Positions 1 to 8,879 of a DNA stretch of 64,000 bases are shown in pieces (position 1 is the first letter of the stretch; each line of letters starts with the position of its first letter). Source of the DNA: Mycobacterium ahvazicum. GTDB taxonomy: Bacteria; Actinomycetota; Actinomycetes; Mycobacteriales; Mycobacteriaceae. The notes under the pieces are model-generated. The model had not been told where the DNA came from, ran no database searches, and saw only the letters and a list, made by a program, of their open reading frames with translations. Made by a program: the position numbers and the translations under genes. The stretch is taken from contig NZ_FXEG02000001.1 of NCBI RefSeq assembly GCF_900176255.2, forward strand, positions 310,001 through 374,000, given 5' to 3'.

Positions 1-65
1 CGTGGCGGTTTAACCGAGAAAGCGCCAGGCGCTGGGGCTTTCGCGCGCCCGGCTATGCTTCGGCA

Positions 66-506
66 ATGCCCGTATTGAGCAAAACCGTCGAGGTCGAGAC
101 CAACGCCGCGGCCATCATGGCCATCGTCGCGGATTTCGAGCGGTATCCGGAGTGGAGCGACGGGGCCAAGGGCTGCTGGGTGCTGGCGCGCTACGACGAC
201 GGCCGGCCCAGCCAGATTCGGTTGGACGCCGCCTACCAGGGTTTCGAGGGTGTGTTCATTCAGGCCATCTACTACCCGGGACCGAACCAGATTCAGACCG
301 TGCTGCAGCAGGGCGAGCTGTTCAAGAAGCAGGAGCAGCTGTTCAGCGTGGTGGAAACCGGCGCCTCGAGCCTGTTGACCGTTGACATCGACGTCGAACC
401 GTCGATGCCGGTGCCCGCGCCGATGGTGAAGATGATGCTGAACAACGTGCTCGACCACCTGGCGGAGAACCTGAAGAAGCGCGCCGAACAGCTGGCCTCC
501 GGCTGA
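66..506 (+). CDS. TB18.5: SRPBCC-fold protein, TB18.5 (Rv0164) homologue
   Basis: Predicted 146-residue cytosolic protein of the START/polyketide-cyclase (SRPBCC) superfamily, which binds hydrophobic ligands in a deep cavity. The opening MPVLSKTVEV and the YPEWSDG segment (about residues 27-33) match the mycobacterial TB18.5 family. There is no signal peptide or membrane segment. The M. tuberculosis protein is slightly longer at the N-terminus, but the conserved part starts at this ATG. It precedes mce1R convergently and stands outside the mce1 operon. The ligand is unknown. Confidence 0.88.
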   Translation: MPVLSKTVEVETNAAAIMAIVADFERYPEWSDGAKGCWVLARYDDGRPSQIRLDAAYQGFEGVFIQAIYYPGPNQIQTVLQQGELFKKQEQLFSVVETGASSLLTVDIDVEPSMPVPAPMVKMMLNNVLDHLAENLKKRAEQLASG

Positions 507-590
507 CGCCGCGAGGCTCGCCGACCGTGGGGCATATGTACGAATGGTAGTGAAAAAGTGTGCATATCCCCCACGCTCGACGCCCGCCGG

Positions 591-1286
591 CTAACCGAAA
601 ATCCCGGCCCCGTCCAGCATTTGGGTCAGTCGGTGCGCCGCATCGGTGAATTGCCAGACCGTGTGCTCGATCACCGCGGACGTATCCCGACGGCGCAGCG
701 CGGCGATCAGCTGCCGGTGATTGTCGACCGCGGCGACACCCCACTGCGGATCGCCGGCGTACACCAGCACCGGCATATACCGCGCGGCGTTGAGCAGGAA
801 CCAGGCCAGCTTGATCCGACCGCTGGCCTGGTTGAAGACGCGGTGAAACGAGAACTCGATGCCCGCGATGGTCTCGGGGTCGCTGGAGCCCACGGCCGCG
901 GCGAGCGAATTGTTGATCCGCTCCAGCTCGTCGATCTCGGCCTCGGTGATGTGTGAGGTGGCCGCCGCGGCCAATTCCCTGGCGATGGTGGCCTGCAGCC
1001 AGAAGATGTCGTCGATGTCCTGACGGGTCAGTGGCAGCACGACGTGGCCGCGGTGCGGCTCCAGCTGCACCATGCCCTCACCGCGCAGCTTCAGCAGAGC
1101 TTCGCGCACCGGCGTCACGCTGACCCCGAGTTCGGCCGCCGTCTCGTCGAGGCGTATGAAGGTGCCCGGGCGCAATGTCCCCGACATGATCGCTGCCCGC
1201 AGGTGACCCGCGACCTCGTCCGACAGCTGCGCTCGGCGCAGTTGCCGCCGCCTGCCGTGGGTTCGCGTAGATAGAGGTACGTTCAC
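591..1286 (-). CDS. mce1R: GntR/FadR-family repressor of the mce1 operon
   Basis: Predicted 231-residue DNA-binding regulator. The N-terminal winged helix-turn-helix (about residues 18-85) carries the GntR signature LGVSVTPVREAL followed by EGMVQLEPHRG. The C-terminal helical FCD domain (about 95-225) contains the acidic and histidine residues typical of FadR-type effector domains. It is divergent from fadD5, exactly as Rv0165c is from the mce1 operon of M. tuberculosis, where Mce1R represses the operon. The 159-bp gap to fadD5 holds a strong inverted repeat that is a candidate operator. The effector is probably an acyl-CoA or fatty acid, by inference. Confidence 0.92.
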   Translation of the reverse strand: MNVPLSTRTHGRRRQLRRAQLSDEVAGHLRAAIMSGTLRPGTFIRLDETAAELGVSVTPVREALLKLRGEGMVQLEPHRGHVVLPLTRQDIDDIFWLQATIARELAAAATSHITEAEIDELERINNSLAAAVGSSDPETIAGIEFSFHRVFNQASGRIKLAWFLLNAARYMPVLVYAGDPQWGVAAVDNHRQLIAALRRRDTSAVIEHTVWQFTDAAHRLTQMLDGAGIFG

Positions 1287-1364
1287 GTCGGTGGCCAGGC
1301 TTTCGAGGAGCGTTTTCAGGGAGTTTTCAGGGCGTATCGGGGCTTGTCATCAGGGCGGTAAGGC

Positions 1365-1390
1365 CATAGTGTGACCCACACAACACTATG
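1365..1390. promoter_or_regulatory. Inverted repeat, candidate Mce1R operator
   Basis: Perfect 8-bp arms CATAGTGT and ACACTATG are separated by 10 bp. Nested inside is GTGTG-ACC-CACAC. It lies midway between the divergent mce1R and fadD5 starts, about 55 bp upstream of fadD5. GntR/FadR dimers bind short palindromes, so this is the best operator candidate in the gap. Its function is inferred. Confidence 0.55.
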
Positions 1391-1445
1391 TTTTATCAAA
1401 TATCAACCTGTCGCAAGCGGTGCGCGAGTGAAGGGAAGGTATTAG

Positions 1446-3092
1446 TTGACCGCGCAACTTGCTAGCCACGAGGCACAAGCGTCGCAGCCGTCACACCCGA
1501 CCGCGCAGCCGTATCAGGCCCGCCGGCAGAACTGGGTCAACCAGCTGGAGCGCCACGCCCTCATGCAGCCGCAGGCCGTCGCGCTGCGCTTCAGCGGGCG
1601 CACGCTAACCTGGGCTGACCTGCAGCGACGCGTCACCGCGCTGGCCGCAGCGCTGCGCCGCCGCGGGGTCGGCGCCGGGGACCGGGTGATGATCCTGATG
1701 CTCAACCGCCCGGAGTTCGTCGAGGCGATGCTGGCCACCAGCATGCTCGGCGGCATCGCGGTTCCGCTGAACTTCCGGCTCACCCCCTCCGAGATCGCGT
1801 TCCTGGTCGAGGACTGCGAGGCGCGGGTGATGGTCACCGAAGCGGTGCTGGCTCCGGTGGCCACCGGCGTGCGCGACATTGCGCCGCTGCTCGCCCCCGT
1901 GATCGCGGCCGGTGGCTCGACGGACGACAATGTGCTCGGCTACGAAGACCTGATCGACGAGCCCGGCGGCGCGCCCGAGCCGGTGGACGTCCCGAACGAC
2001 TCGCCGGCCCTGATCATGTACACCTCGGGCACCACCGGCCGCCCCAAGGGCGCCGTGCTCACCCACACCAACCTGACCGGGCAAACGATGACCGGGCTCT
2101 ACACCAACGGCGCCGACATCAACAACGATGTCGGTTTCATCGGGGTCCCGCTGTTCCACATCGCCGGCGTCGGCAACCTGCTCGGCGGGCTGCTACTCGG
2201 TCTGCCCACGGTCATCTATCCCCTCGGGGCGTTCGACCCGGGCCAGCTGCTCGACGTGCTCGCCGCCGAGAAGGTCACCGGCATCTTCCTTGTTCCCGCG
2301 CAATGGCAGGCCGTCTGCGCCGAGCAGCAGGCCCGCCCCCGCGACCTGAAGCTGCGGATCATGTCGTGGGGAGCCGCCCCCGCACCGGACGCGCTGCTGC
2401 GGGAGATGTCGGCCACGTTCCCCGGCACCCAGATCCTCGCCGCGTTCGGCCAGACGGAGATGTCTCCGGTCACCTGCATGCTGCTCGGCGAGGACGCGAT
2501 CCGTAAGCGCGGGTCGGTCGGCAAGGTGATCCCGACGGTCGCCGCTCGCGTCGTCGACGAGAACATGAACGATGTGCCGGTCGGTGCGGTCGGCGAAATC
2601 GTCTACCGCGCACCGACATTGATGAGCGGCTACTGGAACAACCCGGAGGCCACCGCGGAGGCGTTCGCGGGCGGTTGGTTCCACTCCGGCGACCTCGTCC
2701 GGATGGACGAGGAGGGCTACGTTTGGGTGGTCGATCGCAAGAAGGACATGATCATCTCCGGCGGCGAGAACGTCTACTGCGCTGAAGTGGAGAACGTGCT
2801 GGCCGGCCACCCCGGCATCGTCGAGGTCGCGGTCATCGGCCGGGCCCACGAGAAATGGGGCGAGGTACCGATCGCGGTCGCGGCGATCACCGTCGAGCGC
2901 CTCACCCTCGGGGATCTGGACGAATTTCTCACCGAGCGCCTCGCCCGTTACAAGCACCCCAAGGCACTCGAGATCGTCGACGCGTTGCCCCGCAATCCGG
3001 CCGGCAAGGTCCTCAAGACTGAGCTACGGGTTCGCTACGGCACCGTCGGCACAACTCAAAATGAGGCTACTTCAAGGGATTTCACGTCATGA
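1446..3092 (+). CDS. fadD5: Fatty-acyl-CoA ligase FadD5
   Basis: Predicted 548-residue ANL-superfamily enzyme that activates fatty acids to acyl-AMP and then acyl-CoA. Visible motifs are the ATP loop YTSGTTGRPKG (about residue 193), FGQTEMSP (about 336), GWFHSGDL with the adenylate-contacting Asp (about 411), the hinge VVDRKKDMIISGGENVY, and the catalytic lysine in NPAGKVLK near the C-terminus. The start is a TTG preceded by a purine-rich AAGGGAAGG element at a plausible distance. It is the first gene of the mce1 operon and likely activates or recycles imported or membrane-derived fatty acids for that system. Length agrees with Rv0166 (554 aa). Confidence 0.95.
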   Translation: MTAQLASHEAQASQPSHPTAQPYQARRQNWVNQLERHALMQPQAVALRFSGRTLTWADLQRRVTALAAALRRRGVGAGDRVMILMLNRPEFVEAMLATSMLGGIAVPLNFRLTPSEIAFLVEDCEARVMVTEAVLAPVATGVRDIAPLLAPVIAAGGSTDDNVLGYEDLIDEPGGAPEPVDVPNDSPALIMYTSGTTGRPKGAVLTHTNLTGQTMTGLYTNGADINNDVGFIGVPLFHIAGVGNLLGGLLLGLPTVIYPLGAFDPGQLLDVLAAEKVTGIFLVPAQWQAVCAEQQARPRDLKLRIMSWGAAPAPDALLREMSATFPGTQILAAFGQTEMSPVTCMLLGEDAIRKRGSVGKVIPTVAARVVDENMNDVPVGAVGEIVYRAPTLMSGYWNNPEATAEAFAGGWFHSGDLVRMDEEGYVWVVDRKKDMIISGGENVYCAEVENVLAGHPGIVEVAVIGRAHEKWGEVPIAVAAITVERLTLGDLDEFLTERLARYKHPKALEIVDALPRNPAGKVLKTELRVRYGTVGTTQNEATSRDFTS

Positions 3093-3349
3093 GAGGAAAG
3101 CTGACAGAAACTGTAACGTTTGCCCGTTGTTGACGAAGGGTTAATTGTGCGGATGCGGTTCACACCTGCTTGGCCATCGGGTACATTCCTGTGGTCTCCG
3201 TTACTACTTGCCAGTAGGGAGTCGGTGATCACACATGTGGGTCCGGGGCAAGGTGGGGGCGGTCTGCGGGCGGGCGGGGCCCCTACCTCGTCGGCTATCT
3301 GCGCGATCAGCTGGAGACGCCGCTGACACTGATCGGCGGGTTCTTCCGG
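3093..3349 (+). other. fadD5-yrbE1A gap with G-rich tract; yrbE1A start unresolved
   Basis: No complete gene is seen here. The yrbE1A reading frame is open from 3218 and encodes recognisable YrbE sequence (GYLRDQLETPLTL) from about 3278. Between the in-frame TAG at 3215 and the ATG at 3350 it has no ATG, GTG or TTG. A Shine-Dalgarno-like AGGGAG lies at 3216-3221, with GTG (3225) and ATG (3235) downstream, but both are in other frames. The G-runs between 3244 and 3280 are a likely place for an indel. In M. tuberculosis a promoter has been reported in the equivalent gap. Confidence 0.6.
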
Positions 3350-4066
3350 ATGTGCGTGCTGACCGGCCGGGCGTTGTTCCGCCGGCCCTTCCAGTGGCGC
3401 GAGTTCGTCCTGCAGTGCTGGTTCATCATGCGGGTCGCGTTCCTGCCGACCGTCTTCGTCTCCATCCCGCTGACCGTGCTGCTGATCTTCACGCTCAACG
3501 TGCTGCTGGCCCAGTTCGGTGCCGCCGACCTGTCCGGCGCCGGCGCGGCGATCGGCGCGGTGACCCAGCTTGGTCCGCTGACCACGGTGCTGGTGGTTGC
3601 GGGGGCCGGATCGACCGCGATCTGCGCGGATCTGGGCGCGCGCACCATCCGCGAGGAAATCGACGCGATGGAGGTGCTCGGCATCGACCCGATCCACCGG
3701 CTGGTGGTGCCCCGGGTGATCGCCGCGACCCTGGTCGCCACGCTGCTCAACGGCCTGGTCATCACCGTCGGCCTGGTGGGCGGCTACCTGTTCGGGGTGT
3801 ATCTGCAGAACGTCTCCGGTGGTGCCTACCTGGCCACCCTGACCACGATCACCGGGCTGCCCGAGGTCGTCATCGCGACCCTCAAGGCGGCGATCTTCGG
3901 CCTGATCGCCGGCCTGGTCGGCTGCTATCGCGGCCTGACTGTGCGCGGCGGTTCGAAGGGCCTGGGGACTGCCGTCAACGAAACCGTGGTGCTCTGCGTT
4001 GTCGCGCTATACGCGGTGAACGTGGTGCTGACCACGATCGGCGTGCGATTCGGAACGGGACATTGA
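3350..4066 (+). CDS. yrbE1A: MlaE/YrbE-family permease YrbE1A
   Basis: Integral membrane permease subunit of the Mce1 lipid importer, which pairs with YrbE1B to form the ABC-transporter channel. Several hydrophobic segments and the conserved MlaE cytoplasmic loop GARTIREEIDAMEVLGIDPI are visible. The coordinates begin at the first ATG in frame (238 aa), but homologous sequence continues about 24 codons upstream without any start codon. The usual length is about 265 aa, so the true N-terminus is missing, displaced by a frameshift, or begins at a non-standard codon. It is followed after 13 bp by yrbE1B. Confidence 0.85.
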   Translation: MCVLTGRALFRRPFQWREFVLQCWFIMRVAFLPTVFVSIPLTVLLIFTLNVLLAQFGAADLSGAGAAIGAVTQLGPLTTVLVVAGAGSTAICADLGARTIREEIDAMEVLGIDPIHRLVVPRVIAATLVATLLNGLVITVGLVGGYLFGVYLQNVSGGAYLATLTTITGLPEVVIATLKAAIFGLIAGLVGCYRGLTVRGGSKGLGTAVNETVVLCVVALYAVNVVLTTIGVRFGTGH

Positions 4067-4079
4067 GAGGGGGCCAGAT

Positions 4080-4949
4080 ATGACGAACGTCGCCGTACTG
4101 CGTGCCCGGTTCCCGCGGGCAGCTGAAAACCTGAACCGCTACGGCGGTGCCGCCGGCCGCGGGCTCGACGACGTCGGCCGGATGGCCTGGTTCGGGATGA
4201 TCTGCATCGCGCACGTGCCGCATGCGCTGCGCAACTACCGCAAGGAAACGCTGCGGCTGATCGCTCAGATCGGCATGGGTACCGGGGCCATGGCCGTCGT
4301 CGGTGGCACGGTCGCCATCGTCGGCTTCGTCACGCTGTCCGGTAGTTCGCTGGTCGCCATCCAGGGTTTCGCGTCGCTGGGCAACATCGGCGTCGAGGCG
4401 TTCACCGGCTTCTTCGCCGCACTGATCAACGTGCGCATCGCCGCCCCGGTCGTCACCGGCATCGCGATGGCCGCGACCGTCGGCGCGGGCGCCACCGCCG
4501 AACTCGGCGCCATGCGGATCAGCGAGGAGATCGACGCCCTGGAAGTCATGGGCATCAAGTCGATCTCGTTCCTGGCCACCACCCGGTTCATGGCCGGGCT
4601 GGTGGTGATCATCCCGATCTACGCGCTGGCGATGATCATGTGCTTCCTGTCGCCGCAGATCACCACGACGGTGCTGTATGGGCAGTCCAACGGAACCTAC
4701 GACCACTACTTCCGGACGTTCCTGCGCCCCGACGACGTGTTCTGGTCGTTCCTGGAGGCCATCATCATCACCGCGGTCGTGATGATCACGCACTGCTTCT
4801 ACGGCTACAACGCCGGCGGCGGGCCCGTCGGCGTCGGTGAGGCGGTTGGCCGCTCGATGCGGTTCTCTCTGGTCTCGGTGCAGGTTGTGGTGTTGTCCGC
4901 CGCGTTGGCGCTGTACGGCGTCAACCCGAACTTCGCCTTAACGGTGTAG
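4080..4949 (+). CDS. yrbE1B: MlaE/YrbE-family permease YrbE1B
   Basis: Predicted 289-residue polytopic inner-membrane protein, the second permease half of the Mce1 transporter. It carries the family loop ELGAMRISEEIDALEVMGIKSI around residues 140-160 and about five or six hydrophobic segments. Length equals that of Rv0168. The gene sits 13 bp after yrbE1A and 5 bp before mce1A, so the three are surely co-transcribed. In this family the ATPase (MceG) is encoded elsewhere in the chromosome, and none is present in this window. Confidence 0.95.
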   Translation: MTNVAVLRARFPRAAENLNRYGGAAGRGLDDVGRMAWFGMICIAHVPHALRNYRKETLRLIAQIGMGTGAMAVVGGTVAIVGFVTLSGSSLVAIQGFASLGNIGVEAFTGFFAALINVRIAAPVVTGIAMAATVGAGATAELGAMRISEEIDALEVMGIKSISFLATTRFMAGLVVIIPIYALAMIMCFLSPQITTTVLYGQSNGTYDHYFRTFLRPDDVFWSFLEAIIITAVVMITHCFYGYNAGGGPVGVGEAVGRSMRFSLVSVQVVVLSAALALYGVNPNFALTV

Positions 4950-4954
4950 CCGCC

Positions 4955-6256
4955 ATGACCCGACCCGGAAAGACGAACGCTTCGCGGACTCCGCCCTACA
5001 AATTGGCGGGGATCGGCCTGTTGGTCATCGGCGCGCTGATCTTCGTGTTGATCTACGGGCAGTTCCGCGGCGACTTCACCCCCAAGACCAAGCTGACGAT
5101 GCTGGCATCGCGGGCGGGTCTGGTGATGGATCCGGGTTCGAAGGTGACCTACAACGGCGTCGAGATCGGTCGGGTGGCCACCATCTCCGAGATCGTCCGC
5201 GACGGCAAGCCGGCGGCCAAGTTCACCCTGGACGTCTATCCGCGGTACCTGAAGCTGATCCCGGCCAACGTGAACGCCGACATCAAGGCCACCACGGTGT
5301 TCGGCGGCAAGTACGTGTCGCTGACGACGCCGCAGAACCCGTCGCCGCAACGACTCGGCCCGTCGTCGACGATCGACGCGCGGTCGGTGACGACGGAGAT
5401 CAACACGTTGTTCCAGACCGTCACCTCGATCGCGGAGAAGGTGGATCCGGTCAAGCTGAACCTGACGCTGAGCGCGGCCGCGCAGTCGCTGGCCGGCCTC
5501 GGCGACAAGTTCGGACAGTCGGTCGTCAACGGCAACGCGGTCCTCGACGACGTCAACCCGCAGATGCCGCAGATCCGCCACGACATCCAGCAGCTGGCCG
5601 GTCTGGGCGACACCTACGCCAACGCCTCGCCGGACCTGTTCGACTTCCTCAACAACGCGGTCGTCACGTCGCGCACGATCAATGCGCAGCAGAAGGATCT
5701 GGACCGGGCGTTGTTGTCGGCCGCCGGGTTCGGCAACACCGGCGCCGAGATCTTCGAGAAGGGCGGCCCATACCTGGCGCGCGGCGCCGCCGACCTGGTG
5801 CCCACCGCCCAGCTGCTGGACACCTACAGTCCGGCGATCTTCTGCACCCTGCGCAACTACCACGACATCGAGCCCAAGGCCGCCTCGTTCCTGGCCGGCA
5901 ACGGGTACTCGCTGAACGCCCACACCGAGGCGCTGTCCGGGCTCGGTCTGCTCGCCAACCCCGTCTCCGCGGTGGCCACGATCGCCAGCCTGGTCGGCGG
6001 CCTGGCCGGGGTGGTCGGTGGGGCGCCGAACCCCTACATCTATCCCGAGAACCTGCCGCGGGTGAACGCCCGCGGTGGCCCGGGCGGTGCGCCGGGTTGC
6101 TGGCAGCACATCACGCATGACCTGTGGCCCGCTCCCGAGTTGGTGATGGACTCCGGCAACAGCATCGCGCCCTACAACCATCTCGACACCGGTTCGCCCT
6201 ACGCCATCGAATACGTGTGGGGCCGTCAGGTAGGGGATAACACGATCAACCCATGA
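4955..6256 (+). CDS. mce1A: MCE-family protein Mce1A
   Basis: Predicted 433-residue envelope protein. An N-terminal membrane anchor (about residues 19-36) is followed by the MCE/MlaD beta-barrel domain (about 45-125, with TYNGVEIGRVATI). A long helical region follows, which in Mce proteins builds the periplasmic needle or tunnel for lipid movement. The C-terminus is glycine/proline rich. Mce1A is one of six different subunits of the Mce1 hetero-hexamer that takes up fatty or mycolic acids in mycobacteria. Its TGA overlaps the ATG of mce1B. Confidence 0.95.
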   Translation: MTRPGKTNASRTPPYKLAGIGLLVIGALIFVLIYGQFRGDFTPKTKLTMLASRAGLVMDPGSKVTYNGVEIGRVATISEIVRDGKPAAKFTLDVYPRYLKLIPANVNADIKATTVFGGKYVSLTTPQNPSPQRLGPSSTIDARSVTTEINTLFQTVTSIAEKVDPVKLNLTLSAAAQSLAGLGDKFGQSVVNGNAVLDDVNPQMPQIRHDIQQLAGLGDTYANASPDLFDFLNNAVVTSRTINAQQKDLDRALLSAAGFGNTGAEIFEKGGPYLARGAADLVPTAQLLDTYSPAIFCTLRNYHDIEPKAASFLAGNGYSLNAHTEALSGLGLLANPVSAVATIASLVGGLAGVVGGAPNPYIYPENLPRVNARGGPGGAPGCWQHITHDLWPAPELVMDSGNSIAPYNHLDTGSPYAIEYVWGRQVGDNTINP

Positions 6257-7293
6257 AAATCACCGGTACGCTCGTCCGACTCAGCATCTTCTCGCTGGTG
6301 CTGCTGCTCTTCACTGTGATGATCGTTGTGGTGTTCGGCCAGATGCGGTTCGACCGCACCAATGCCTACACCGCGGAGTTCAGCAACATCAGCGGGCTGC
6401 GGCAAGGCCAGTTCGTCCGCGCCTCCGGGGTGGAGATCGGCAAGGTCGACTCGGTGCAGCTGATCGACAGCGGCAAGCGCGTGCGGGTGAAGTTCAACGT
6501 GGACCGTTCGGTTCCGCTGTATCAGTCGACGACGGCGCAGATCCGCTACCTGGACCTGATCGGTAACCGGTACCTGGAGCTCAAGCGCGGCGACGGTGAA
6601 GGCGCGGACAAGGTGCTGCCGCCGGGTGGCTTCATCCCGCTGTCGCGCACCGCGCCGGCCCTGGACCTCGACGCGCTGATCGGTGGCTTCAAGCCGCTGT
6701 TCCGGGCGCTGGATCCGGAGAAGGTCAACACGATCGCGAGCGCGCTCGTCACGGTGTTCCAGGGTCAGGGCGGCACGATCAACGACATCCTGGACAACAC
6801 CGCTCAGCTGACGAACGCGATCGGCGAGCGTGACCAGGCCATCGGCGAGGTGATCAAGAACCTGAACGTGGTGCTGGACACGACGGTCCGGCACCGCCAG
6901 CAATTCGACCAGACCATCAACAACCTCGAGGTGCTGATCACCGGGCTCAAGGACCACGGCGATCAGCTGGCCGGCGGGACCGCGCACATCAGTAACGCGG
7001 CCGGCACCGTGGCCGATCTGCTGGGCGAGGATCGCGCGTTGCTGCACAAGTCGATCAACTACCTGGACGGGCTTCAGCAGCCGCTGATCGACCAGCAAGA
7101 CCAACTGCAGGACTACCTCAAGAAGGTGCCGAGCGCGCTGAACATGATCGGGCGCGCCATCGGGTCCTACGGAGACTTCGTGAACTTCTACGCCTGCGAC
7201 ATCACGCTGAAGATCAACGGTCTGCAGGGCGGTGGTCCGGTCCGCACGGTCCGGCTCTTCCAGCAGCCGACGGGTAGGTGCACGCCGCAATGA
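6253..7293 (+). CDS. mce1B: MCE-family protein Mce1B
   Basis: Predicted 346-residue Mce subunit, starting at an ATG that shares ATGA with the mce1A stop. An N-terminal transmembrane anchor (about residues 8-28) precedes the MCE domain (about 36-115, containing SNISGLRQGQFVRASGVEIG). A helical domain rich in Gln/Asp/Leu heptad-like sequence follows up to about residue 310. Length matches Rv0170. It contributes one of the six protomers of the Mce1 lipid-transfer assembly. Confidence 0.95.
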   Translation: MKITGTLVRLSIFSLVLLLFTVMIVVVFGQMRFDRTNAYTAEFSNISGLRQGQFVRASGVEIGKVDSVQLIDSGKRVRVKFNVDRSVPLYQSTTAQIRYLDLIGNRYLELKRGDGEGADKVLPPGGFIPLSRTAPALDLDALIGGFKPLFRALDPEKVNTIASALVTVFQGQGGTINDILDNTAQLTNAIGERDQAIGEVIKNLNVVLDTTVRHRQQFDQTINNLEVLITGLKDHGDQLAGGTAHISNAAGTVADLLGEDRALLHKSINYLDGLQQPLIDQQDQLQDYLKKVPSALNMIGRAIGSYGDFVNFYACDITLKINGLQGGGPVRTVRLFQQPTGRCTPQ

Positions 7294-8879
7294 GAACGCT
7301 GGAACCGCCGAACCGGCTTCGGATCGGTCTGATGGGCATCGTGGTCACGCTGCTCGTGATCGGCGTCGGGCAAAGCTTCACCAGCGTGCCGATCCTGATG
7401 GCCAGGCCCGCGTACTACGGGCAGTTCACCGATTCCGGCGGGATCAACGTCGGTGACAAGGTGCGCATCGCCGGCATGGACGTCGGCAAGGTCGAGGCCC
7501 TCAAGATCGACGGCGACCACATCGTGATGAAGTTCTCGATCGGCACCAACACCATCGGCACCGAGAGCCGGCTGGCGATCCGCACCGACACCATCCTCGG
7601 TAAGAAGGTCATGGAGATCGAGGCGCGCGGCAACCAGCAGCTGAAGCCCGGCGCCTCGCTGCCGCTGGGCCAGAGCACCACGCCGTATCAGATTTACGAC
7701 GCGTTCTTCGACGTCACCAAGGCCGCCTCCGGCTGGAACATCGACACGGTCAAAGAATCGCTGCACGTGCTGTCGCAGACCATCGACCAGACTTATCCGC
7801 ACCTGAGCGCCGCGCTCGAGGGCGTCTCGAAGTTCTCCGACACGGTCGGCAAGCGCGACGCCGAGGTCAAGCACCTGCTCGCCCAGGCCAACCAGGTGGC
7901 CAGCGTGCTGGGCGACCGCAGTGAGCAGGTCGACCGCCTGCTGGTCAACGCCAAGACGCTGCTGGCCGCGTTCAACGAGCGCGGTCAGGCCATCAACGCC
8001 CTGCTGGGCAACATCGCCGCATTCTCCGAACAGGTCAAGGGCCTGATCAATGACAACCCGAACCTCAACCACGTGCTCGAGCAGTTGCGCACGATCAGCA
8101 AGATCCTGGTCGAGCGCAAAGACGACGTGGCTGCGGGTCTGACCGAGGTCGGCCACTTCCTGCCGTCCCTGAACGAGGCCATCGCGTCGGGCCCCTTCTT
8201 CAAGGTGGTCCTGCACAACCTGGCGCTCTACCAGATCATCCAGCCGTGGGTGGACGCCGCCTTCAAGAAGCGCGGCATCGACCCGGAGAACTTCTGGCGC
8301 AGTGCCGGTCTGCCGGAATACCGCTGGCCCGATCCCAACGGCACCCGATTCCCCAACGGCGCGCCGCCGCCGGCACCGCCGGTGCTGGAGGGCACACCCG
8401 AGCACCCCGGACCGGCTATCCCGCCCGGATCGCCGTGCTCCTACACGCCGGCCAACCCCGGCGGCAACATCACCGTCGGCGACGAGGGTCTGCCGCGGCC
8501 GTGGAATCCGCTGCCGTGTGCGGGTGCGGCCACCGGTCCCTTCGGCGGGCCGGGCTTCCCCGCGCCGGTCGACGTTGCGACGTCGCCGCCGAACCCGGAC
8601 GGTCTGCCGCCGACCCCCGGCATCAATATCGCCGGGCGCCCGGGTGATCCGCCCCCGAACGTTCCGGGCACGCCGGTGCCATTGCCGACCCAGGCTCCGC
8701 CGGGCGCGCGCACTGAGAATCTGGGACCGGCCGGCCCGACGCCGCCGCCGTCGACCTTCGCTCCGGGTCTGCCGCCGGGTCCCCCGGCCCCGCCCGGACC
8801 GGGGAACCAGTTGCCGGCGCCATTCATCAACCCCGGCGGTTCGGGCGGTAGTGGTGTCACGGGAGGTAGCCAGAATTGA
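7290..8879 (+). CDS. mce1C: MCE-family protein Mce1C
   Basis: Predicted 529-residue Mce subunit. I chose the ATG that overlaps the mce1B stop (ATGA); an in-frame GTG four codons upstream is the alternative. Segments in order are the N-terminal membrane anchor, the MCE domain (GINVGDKVRIAGMDVGKVE), a long helical region to about residue 330, and then a proline/glycine-rich, probably unstructured tail of almost 200 residues. Such tails are typical of Mce1C and Mce1D. It is part of the Mce1 lipid importer and is translationally coupled to both neighbours. Confidence 0.94.
   Translation: MRTLEPPNRLRIGLMGIVVTLLVIGVGQSFTSVPILMARPAYYGQFTDSGGINVGDKVRIAGMDVGKVEALKIDGDHIVMKFSIGTNTIGTESRLAIRTDTILGKKVMEIEARGNQQLKPGASLPLGQSTTPYQIYDAFFDVTKAASGWNIDTVKESLHVLSQTIDQTYPHLSAALEGVSKFSDTVGKRDAEVKHLLAQANQVASVLGDRSEQVDRLLVNAKTLLAAFNERGQAINALLGNIAAFSEQVKGLINDNPNLNHVLEQLRTISKILVERKDDVAAGLTEVGHFLPSLNEAIASGPFFKVVLHNLALYQIIQPWVDAAFKKRGIDPENFWRSAGLPEYRWPDPNGTRFPNGAPPPAPPVLEGTPEHPGPAIPPGSPCSYTPANPGGNITVGDEGLPRPWNPLPCAGAATGPFGGPGFPAPVDVATSPPNPDGLPPTPGINIAGRPGDPPPNVPGTPVPLPTQAPPGARTENLGPAGPTPPPSTFAPGLPPGPPAPPGPGNQLPAPFINPGGSGGSGVTGGSQN

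Noticed and set aside
3235-4083. Alternative open frame of 282 codons covering yrbE1A in another frame
   Set aside because: After the first few codons it is Arg/Asp-rich shadow sequence; the YrbE protein is encoded in the frame ending at 4066. Its ATG at 3235 remains a candidate displaced start only if an indel is found.
8350-8876. Proline-rich repeats at the ends of mce1C and mce1D as sequence repeats
   Set aside because: They are low-complexity protein tails usual for these subunits, not exact DNA repeats.
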